From positions 1 through 10,175 of the forward strand of contig JAFDVT010000236.1 in the NCBI GenBank assembly GCA_018268875.1: DNA of 10,175 nt, given 5' to 3'. Numbering within the stretch: position 1 is the stretch's first letter; each line of letters starts with the position of its first letter. This DNA comes from Acidobacteriota bacterium. Lineage in GTDB: Bacteria > Acidobacteriota > Terriglobia > Bryobacterales > Bryobacteraceae. This document shows, in pieces, positions 1 to 4,575 of this stretch. Below the pieces are notes generated by a model. The model made no database searches and was not told the origin of the DNA. It saw only the letters and a program-made list of their open reading frames with translations. Made by a program: the position numbers and the translations under genes.

Positions 1-387
1 CGCGGAATCCTTCACTTGCGTCAGACTGTTCCAGCCCATTTGCGGCACTCGCGCGCTGCTGGGGAACCTCGCGACGACGCCCGGAAACAGCCCGAGGCCG
101 TTCTCGTCCGGCGCTTCTTCGCTCGATTCGAACAGACACTGCAACCCGACGCAAATACCCAGAAAGGGCTTTCCGCTTGCGACGTAGCCGTGGATGGCGG
201 AGCGCAGTCCGCGGTCGTCCATCGCGCGTGTCATCTGGCCGAAGTGGCCGACGCCGGGCAGGATCACTTTGTCGAACGTTTCGAGCGCGTCCGGCGTGGT
301 CCGAACCTCATATGGCGCGCCGATTTCGTCTAGTGTGTTGGCCACCGACCGCAGGTTGCCGGCGCCGTAATCCAGGATCGCGATCAC
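1..387 (-). CDS. hisH: Imidazole glycerol phosphate synthase, glutamine amidotransferase subunit HisH (C-terminus beyond window)
   Basis: HisH hydrolyses glutamine and passes ammonia to HisF, which makes imidazole glycerol phosphate and AICAR in histidine biosynthesis. The 129 residues visible open with IAILDYGAGNLRSV, the usual HisH N-terminus. They continue with the oxyanion-region segment LPGVGHFG (43-50) and the nucleophile elbow GICVGLQ with Cys79. VPQMGWN (114-120) matches the conserved P-x-MGWN segment. The catalytic His and Glu lie in the missing C-terminal third; the family is usually about 200 residues. The start is a GTG whose first bases overlap the stop of the upstream HAD gene in a GTGA junction (384-387), which indicates translational coupling in one operon. 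The start is inferred from this junction and from the family N-terminus. Identification is firm. Confidence 0.95.
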   Translation of the reverse strand, partial: MIAILDYGAGNLRSVANTLDEIGAPYEVRTTPDALETFDKVILPGVGHFGQMTRAMDDRGLRSAIHGYVASGKPFLGICVGLQCLFESSEEAPDENGLGLFPGVVARFPSSARVPQMGWNSLTQVKDSA

Positions 388-1058
388 CGCAGGTGGTCCT
401 CCAGTTCATTGACGTTTTCGAGGATTGCGACAGCTTGTTCCTGTTCGAACAGCCGGATCAGGTCGGCGCGGCGAGGATGGTTCTGCTTGGCGACGCCGTA
501 AAACGGCACGCCCGCAAGGCGCGCGGAGCGCGCGTCGTCTACCGTGTCGCCCAAAAATACAAGTTCCTCGTTCGGATGTTGCTGCTGGATTTTTAGCAGC
601 CCATCGGGCGCGGGCTTGCCGTTTTCGACGTGTTCGGCGCAGATGCGAGGCGCAAAGTTTACCGACGGGGCGAAGCGCGACAGCGTGTTGTTGGCGTCGG
701 TTTCGAGCCTCCCGGTAAAGATGCCGAGCAGATGATCCTTCGCCGTGAGGCGATCGAAGAACCCATCGCCAACCAGCCATTCTTCCTGCATGCCATAGCC
801 GTGCGGCCCGTCGAACAGGAACTGGAACGCGGTTTGAACATCCTTATAACGGACGTCGCGAATCCCCTGGTCGCGCAGGATCTGGTGGGTCAACGCCCAG
901 TCGTTGTTCCAGCCGCCTTTGTTCTTGTAGTCCTCGATTTGTTCGAACGTGATTTCGCCGCCGAACCCGGCGACCGTTTTCACGACGGTCATGCGATAGG
1001 AGTTGGTGGGGTCCACCAGCACGCCGTCCATGTCGAAGACGATCAATTTACGAGCCAT
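384..1058 (-). CDS. HAD-superfamily subfamily IA phosphatase inside the his operon; candidate histidinol-phosphatase
   Basis: The 224-residue protein carries all four HAD motifs. Motif I is DMDGVLVD, with nucleophile Asp9 and acid/base Asp11. Motif II is Thr115 in FTGR. Motif III is Lys148 in GKPAPDGL. Motif IV is FLGDTVDDA, with Asp171 and Asp174/175. The cap lies between motifs I and II, as in subfamily IA, and contains a distinctive KNKGGWNNDW segment (45-54) that I associate with the TIGR01548-type group. It is therefore a soluble Mg-dependent phosphohydrolase. The frame overlaps the end of hisI by 11 nt and meets hisH in a 4-nt overlap, so it is co-translated with two histidine enzymes. 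No HisB-type or PHP-type histidinol-phosphatase is visible here. By context its substrate may be histidinol phosphate. This is inference; a generic housekeeping phosphatase remains possible. No clear Shine-Dalgarno site precedes the ATG, consistent with coupling to hisI. Confidence 0.9.
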   Translation of the reverse strand: MARKLIVFDMDGVLVDPTNSYRMTVVKTVAGFGGEITFEQIEDYKNKGGWNNDWALTHQILRDQGIRDVRYKDVQTAFQFLFDGPHGYGMQEEWLVGDGFFDRLTAKDHLLGIFTGRLETDANNTLSRFAPSVNFAPRICAEHVENGKPAPDGLLKIQQQHPNEELVFLGDTVDDARSARLAGVPFYGVAKQNHPRRADLIRLFEQEQAVAILENVNELEDHLR

Positions 1059-1434
1059 AGACGGCTTTGGGATCGTAGGCGCGCTCTTCGGTGACAGTCC
1101 AGGTGCCGCCGTCGTACTTGCGGTAGAAGCAGCTCTGATAGCCGTCGTGACACACGCCGGGGCCCAGTTCCTGGCACTTCAGAACCAACGCGTCCACGTC
1201 GCAATCGGTGTAAATTTCCTTCACGGCGAGCTTGTGGCCGGACGACTCGCCCTTCAGCCATAGCTTCTTCCGGGTGCGCGACCAAAACGTCGCAAACCCT
1301 GTTTCGAGGGTCTTGTTCCAGGCTTCCTCGTTCATGAATCCGACCATCAGAACCCGGCCCGTGGCGACGTCCTGAATGACGGCGGTGACAAGGCCGTCGA
1401 GTTTCGAAAAGTCTAAGTTTAGTTCCTGTCCCAT
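1048..1434 (-). CDS. hisI: Phosphoribosyl-AMP cyclohydrolase HisI
   Basis: HisI opens the purine ring of phosphoribosyl-AMP to give ProFAR, the third step of histidine biosynthesis, using zinc and magnesium. The 128-residue protein has the family core: WSRTRKKLWLKGESSG (51-66), then DCDVDA with metal-binding Asp77, Asp79 and Asp81, then GVCHDGYQSCFYR (93-105). Cys78, Cys95 and Cys102 fit the zinc ligands. It is a stand-alone HisI with no fused HisE pyrophosphohydrolase domain. It is the first structural gene of the operon and starts 12 nt after the stem of a terminator-like hairpin. A His-rich leader peptide lies upstream, so expression is probably attenuated by histidine. No separate Shine-Dalgarno site lies between hairpin and ATG; the nearest purine-rich stretch is the GGCGGG of the hairpin 3' arm. 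Identification is firm and the start is likely. Confidence 0.96.
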   Translation of the reverse strand: MGQELNLDFSKLDGLVTAVIQDVATGRVLMVGFMNEEAWNKTLETGFATFWSRTRKKLWLKGESSGHKLAVKEIYTDCDVDALVLKCQELGPGVCHDGYQSCFYRKYDGGTWTVTEERAYDPKAVYGS

Positions 1435-1442
1435 AAGAAGCG

Positions 1443-1480
1443 AAAAGCCCGCCGAGTGGTTCTATCCACTAACAGCGGGC
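1443..1480 (-). terminator. Attenuator terminator hairpin before hisI
   Basis: Read on the minus strand, GCCCGCTG (1480-1473) pairs with CGGCGGGC (1454-1447), including one G-U pair. After a two-base TT bulge, AGTGG (1470-1466) pairs with CCACT (1459-1455) around the loop ATAGAA. That gives about 13 pairs, mostly G-C in the lower stem. TTTT (1446-1443) follows at once and then CGCTTCTT, so this is a good rho-independent terminator. No minus-strand gene other than the leader peptide lies upstream, so its natural role is to stop the his transcript before hisI. On the plus strand the same hairpin lacks a T tract. Confidence 0.88.
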
Positions 1481-1529
1481 GTATCGAAATCTTTCAAAAA
1501 CCGAAGGCAAGATCGATGGCCGCTGTCAG
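1469..1529 (-). promoter_or_regulatory. Antiterminator pairing of the his attenuator
   Basis: On the minus strand CTGACAGCGG (1529-1520) can pair over all ten bases with CCGCTGTTAG (1478-1469), with a single G-U pair. The second segment is most of the 5' arm of the terminator, so the two structures exclude each other. The first segment includes the UGA stop of the leader peptide. A ribosome that finishes the peptide would cover it and let the terminator form. A ribosome waiting early in the His codon run (1555-1535) would leave it free and favour read-through into hisI. The base pairing is seen directly; the switching behaviour is inferred from the known Trp/His attenuator model. Confidence 0.8.
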
Positions 1530-1570
1530 GCACCGTGATGGTGGCGATGATGGTGGCGCGTCGAAAGCAT
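1526..1570 (-). CDS. hisL: Histidine operon leader peptide (14 residues, six His)
   Basis: An ATG (1570-1568) opens a 14-codon frame, MLSTRHHHRHHHGA, ending in TGA at 1528-1526. Six of its codons are His (CAC, CAT, CAT, then CAC, CAT, CAC), split by one Arg codon. It lies upstream of hisI on the same strand, followed about 45 nt later by a strong terminator hairpin, with an antiterminator segment overlapping its stop. This is the arrangement of a ribosome-stalling leader that senses charged tRNA-His; the peptide itself need have no function. An in-frame ATG at 1591-1589 would lengthen it to 21 residues. Neither start has a good Shine-Dalgarno site. A chance His run exactly here is unlikely, but expression is not shown. 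Confidence 0.85.
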   Translation of the reverse strand: MLSTRHHHRHHHGA

Positions 1571-1591
1571 CGGGAAATTCAAGCATAACAT
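1561..1591. promoter_or_regulatory. Candidate back-to-back promoters between the his leader and the membrane gene
   Basis: Only 34 nt separate the leader ATG (1570) from the TTG at 1605, so the divergent promoters must overlap each other or flanking sequence. On the minus strand TGTTATGCT (1590-1582) resembles an extended -10 element, which would start transcription near 1575 and favour the ATG at 1570. On the plus strand TCGAAA (1561-1566), a 17-nt spacer and CATAAC (1584-1589) match four of six bases at each element. Both are weak matches and are given as candidates only. Confidence 0.2.
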
Positions 1592-1604
1592 TGTGCGAAC
1601 ATGA

Positions 1605-4016
1605 TTGCTTCGCCTTCCGATGCTCATTTACGCTTTAACGATCTTTATCAGCGCGTTTCTGTTGTTCCAGGTTCAACCGATGATCGCCAAGATCATCCTG
1701 CCGTGGTTTGGCGGCGGCGCCGCGGTGTGGAGCGCGTGTCTGATGTTCTTCCAGATGGCGTTGTTGCTCGGTTACCTTTATTCGCACGCCATCACGAAGT
1801 GGCTGACTCCGAAAGCGCAAACGATTCTGCACACTTGTCTGCTGTTGGGCGCCCTCGCGATGCCCGTGATGCCCGGCCCGCAGTGGAAACCGGCGGACGA
1901 AAAGGAACCGCTCCTACGCATTGTTTTGCTGCTGAGCGCCACCGTCGGATTGCCCTATCTGATGCTGTCGACAACCGGACCCTTGCTGCAAGCCTGGTAT
2001 ACCCGCGCGAGCGGCGGCAAGATTCCGTACCGCCTGTTTGCCCTTTCGAACTTCGGTTCATTCTTGGCGCTGCTTAGCTTTCCCTTCGTCTTCGAACCGA
2101 TGCTGACCTCGCCGGAACAGACTCGCATCTGGCACGTGGCCTTCGGCCTGTTTGCCGCGCTTGCCATCTACACCGGTTGGAACATGGTCCGCGCGATTCC
2201 CGCCGCGGAATCCGGCCCCGCCGCCGCGACAGATCCGGCAACTCAACCGATCGGTTTCGGACGCATGCTGCTGTGGATCGCGCTCGCGGCGTGCGCGTCG
2301 ATCTTACTGCTGTCAATCAGCAGCCATCTGACGCAGAACGTCGCGCCCATGCCGTTCTTATGGGTACTGCCGCTTAGCATCTATCTGCTCACGTTCATCC
2401 TGGCGTTTGAAAGCGGCGACATTTATACGCGCGGTACGTTTCTGCCGCTGCTGGCCGCGTCGCTCGGCATTGCGGCGTACCTGTTGAGCGAGGACAATCG
2501 CGACGGCTTCGGCCCCATCTATATGTGGTCGGTGATCCTGTTTGTGTGCTGCATGGTTTGCCACGGCGAACTGGCGCTGCAAAAGCCCCATCCCAGGCAA
2601 TTGACGTTATTTTTCCTGATGGTTTCGGTGGGTGGCGCCCTGGGAGGGCTGTTCGTCGCGATGATCGCGCCGCTGGTCTTTACCGGCTATTTCGAACTCG
2701 CCATCGGACTGGGCATGTGCGGCGTGCTCGCGGCCTACCTGGTGTGGACGGAAATGCCCGATACGTGGCGGCACTCACAAGGCTGGGCGGTGACCGGACT
2801 GGCGGTGATCATGTTCACCCAGCTTTGGTATCACTACAAAACCTACACCGATACGTTCCATTCCTACTGGATCTTCGCCGCGGCCATGACCTTTACCTTC
2901 GCCGTTGGAACCAGCGCGACGTGGATTGAGATCCTCAAAAGGCCGGTAGCCGGATCGTCGTGGATGATGCGAATGATCTGGCTTGCGCCGTTGTCGGCGA
3001 ACTTGATCCGCCTCGTCATACCGCCCGCGCCGGAGGAAGGTTTGAAACAGTTCTGCCTGCTCACGGCGATGTGTTCGGCAACCGCGTTGGCCTTGTGCTG
3101 GACGCGAGGCGACGACGGCCGTTTGACGCATGTTTCGCTGCGCGCTGTGAGCGCGTTGCTGGGTGCGATTCTAGTGGCTCACCTGGCGTACTACCAGCAT
3201 TGGAACCTCACCGGTTACCGCTATCTGGTGCGCAATTTTTACGGGGGGCTGAAGGTTCGCGACCAGATCGGCGAGGAAGGGTCCACCGACAATCGCGCGC
3301 TCGTACACGGCACGATCAACCACGGTTCGCAGTTGTTAGACGCCAAGCGCCGCCGCGAAGCCACCAGTTATTATTCGCCCAAGTCCGGCTTTGGCCGCGC
3401 GATCCGTACCCTTCAGGAACGATCGCCCAACGTGCGCGTTGGCGTCACCGGATTGGGCGCCGGCGTAACCGCCAGCTTCTGCCGCGGTGGCGATTACTTC
3501 CGCTTTTACGAACTGAATCCCGTCGTTCGCGACATTGCCACCACGTGGTTCACCTTCTATAACGATTGCCCCGGCGACAAAGACATCTTTCTCGGCGATG
3601 CCCGCCTGACACTCGAACGGCAGCAGAGCCAGCAATTCGACCTGCTCGCGATGGACGCATTTTCGAGCGATTCGGTGCCGGTCCACCTGCTTACCAAGGA
3701 AGCGTTCGGGCTGTATGAAAAGCACCTCAAGCCGGGCGGCGTTTTGGCCATCAATATTTCCAATCGCTACCTGAACCTTGTTCCCGTGGTGACGCGCAAC
3801 GCGCATGATTACGGCATGACGGTGGCGCTGGTGGAAGACGACGCTACCGGCGCGGACTTCTATTCGTCCACTTCCTGGATGCTGTGCACCAAGGACAAAT
3901 CGTTCTTTGACGCGCCGCTGTTTAAGAATGCCAAGAACGTGTCGTTCCAGTCGGACAATCCCAAGATCCGCCAGTGGACCGACGCTTACAGCAACCTTTT
4001 CCAGATCATGAAGTAG
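1605..4016 (+). CDS. Fused polytopic membrane protein / spermidine-synthase-like methyltransferase-fold protein
   Basis: The protein has up to 803 residues. The first ~540 are strongly hydrophobic, with roughly 14-17 predicted transmembrane helices starting with LIYALTIFISAFLLFQVQP. The C-terminal ~240 residues form a Rossmann-type domain of the spermidine-synthase family. HGTINHGSQ (around 567) is its usual entry motif. The nucleotide-binding glycine motif GLGAGV is near 614, the acidic FYELNP near 635, LGDARL near 662, and the active-site-region MDAFSSDSVPVHLLTKEAF near 682-700. Fusions of this kind are widespread in environmental bacteria, but their substrate is unsettled, and the canonical DASDP active-site motif is altered to DAFSSD. 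Polyamine synthesis should not be assumed; aminopropyl or methyl transfer coupled to membrane transport is only a guess. The start may be TTG 1605 or the ATG at 1620; a stop lies immediately upstream in frame and neither has a good ribosome site. It is divergent from the his leader and ends 4 nt from the convergent gene. Confidence 0.88.
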   Translation: MLRLPMLIYALTIFISAFLLFQVQPMIAKIILPWFGGGAAVWSACLMFFQMALLLGYLYSHAITKWLTPKAQTILHTCLLLGALAMPVMPGPQWKPADEKEPLLRIVLLLSATVGLPYLMLSTTGPLLQAWYTRASGGKIPYRLFALSNFGSFLALLSFPFVFEPMLTSPEQTRIWHVAFGLFAALAIYTGWNMVRAIPAAESGPAAATDPATQPIGFGRMLLWIALAACASILLLSISSHLTQNVAPMPFLWVLPLSIYLLTFILAFESGDIYTRGTFLPLLAASLGIAAYLLSEDNRDGFGPIYMWSVILFVCCMVCHGELALQKPHPRQLTLFFLMVSVGGALGGLFVAMIAPLVFTGYFELAIGLGMCGVLAAYLVWTEMPDTWRHSQGWAVTGLAVIMFTQLWYHYKTYTDTFHSYWIFAAAMTFTFAVGTSATWIEILKRPVAGSSWMMRMIWLAPLSANLIRLVIPPAPEEGLKQFCLLTAMCSATALALCWTRGDDGRLTHVSLRAVSALLGAILVAHLAYYQHWNLTGYRYLVRNFYGGLKVRDQIGEEGSTDNRALVHGTINHGSQLLDAKRRREATSYYSPKSGFGRAIRTLQERSPNVRVGVTGLGAGVTASFCRGGDYFRFYELNPVVRDIATTWFTFYNDCPGDKDIFLGDARLTLERQQSQQFDLLAMDAFSSDSVPVHLLTKEAFGLYEKHLKPGGVLAINISNRYLNLVPVVTRNAHDYGMTVALVEDDATGADFYSSTSWMLCTKDKSFFDAPLFKNAKNVSFQSDNPKIRQWTDAYSNLFQIMK

Positions 4017-4020
4017 CCCG

Positions 4021-4503
4021 CTATCGTTGTTCGGAAACCGAGCGGTCGGCCCACTCGCCAATCAGCGGCAATTTGAACATTTCGCGGTTCCAGGTCTTCA
4101 CCAGCATGAAGATCCACACGCCGTACAGTCCCACCTGCGCGAGCTTCACGGGATTGATGCCGACCACCCAATAGGTATGCCGTCCGATCGGCGCGAACAC
4201 CCACTGGATCACCATCCACGCGACAAACAGGTACAGGCCCTGGAAGGCGTGAAACCGGCTTACCGTATCGCGGCGAAAGCGGTCCGACGCGAGCACGAAC
4301 AGCGAACCGAGCCAGCCGAAGATCGGCACGTAGCAGAGTGTAGCTGCCGTTCGCGCGTCGATGCCGGGCACGTCGAACGACGGGGGAGGTTGCGGCGGCG
4401 GGACGGCGCCCGGCGACGCCGGCACAGCCTGTGGAGAGCCGCAGGCTGCGCAAAAACGCGCGTCCGCGAGTACCTGATTTCCGCAATTCACACAGTAGGG
4501 CAT
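4021..4503 (-). CDS. Zinc-ribbon membrane protein, DUF4870-like
   Basis: This 160-residue protein begins with a zinc ribbon in which two Cys pairs, Cys4/Cys7 and Cys18/Cys21, would bind one zinc (YCVNCG and FCAACG). A Pro/Ala-rich linker follows (about 26-48), then a membrane domain with three likely helices near 52-74, 86-106 and 122-138. RTAATLCYVPIFGWL, the RFHAFQGLYLF segment and the final LPLIGEWAD resemble small DUF4870/Tic20-like membrane proteins, which often carry such ribbons. The function of this group is not known and none is proposed. The ATG at 4503 is the natural start because the zinc ribbon begins at residue 4. The gene is convergent with the membrane/spermidine-synthase-like gene and divergent from the PQQ dehydrogenase. 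Confidence 0.8.
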   Translation of the reverse strand: MPYCVNCGNQVLADARFCAACGSPQAVPASPGAVPPPQPPPSFDVPGIDARTAATLCYVPIFGWLGSLFVLASDRFRRDTVSRFHAFQGLYLFVAWMVIQWVFAPIGRHTYWVVGINPVKLAQVGLYGVWIFMLVKTWNREMFKLPLIGEWADRSVSEQR

Positions 4504-4525
4504 GCCAGTGGTCCGCTTTCAGCTA

Positions 4526-4531
4526 AGTATA
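4526..4531 (-). promoter_or_regulatory. Candidate -10 element for the zinc-ribbon gene
   Basis: On the minus strand TATACT matches five of six bases of the sigma-70 -10 consensus and lies 22 nt upstream of the ATG at 4503. No convincing -35 hexamer lies 16-18 nt further upstream, so the assignment is weak. The divergent gap 4504-4575 holds nothing else I can name except TATCAT at 4567-4572 on the plus strand, a -10-like hexamer almost touching the start of the PQQ gene. Confidence 0.25.
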
Positions 4532-4575
4532 CGTCCGCACTTTCGAATTCGTTCCCTGCGCGCTGATATCATGCG

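Noticed and set aside
1475..1529. Reading the intergenic region before hisI as a metabolite riboswitch.
   Set aside because: No known riboswitch core is visible, while the His codon run and the competing hairpins explain the region fully as a leader-peptide attenuator.
1568..1591. An upstream in-frame ATG (1591-1589) that would extend the his leader peptide to 21 residues.
   Set aside because: Neither start has a Shine-Dalgarno site. The shorter form contains the whole His run and fits the candidate extended -10 element, which would put the transcript start inside the longer form. It is kept as an alternative only.
3336..4061. A 241-codon antisense open frame across the end of the membrane/spermidine-synthase-like gene.
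   Set aside because: It lies opposite the conserved methyltransferase-fold motifs, shows no motif of its own and overlaps the zinc-ribbon gene terminus; it is a shadow frame.
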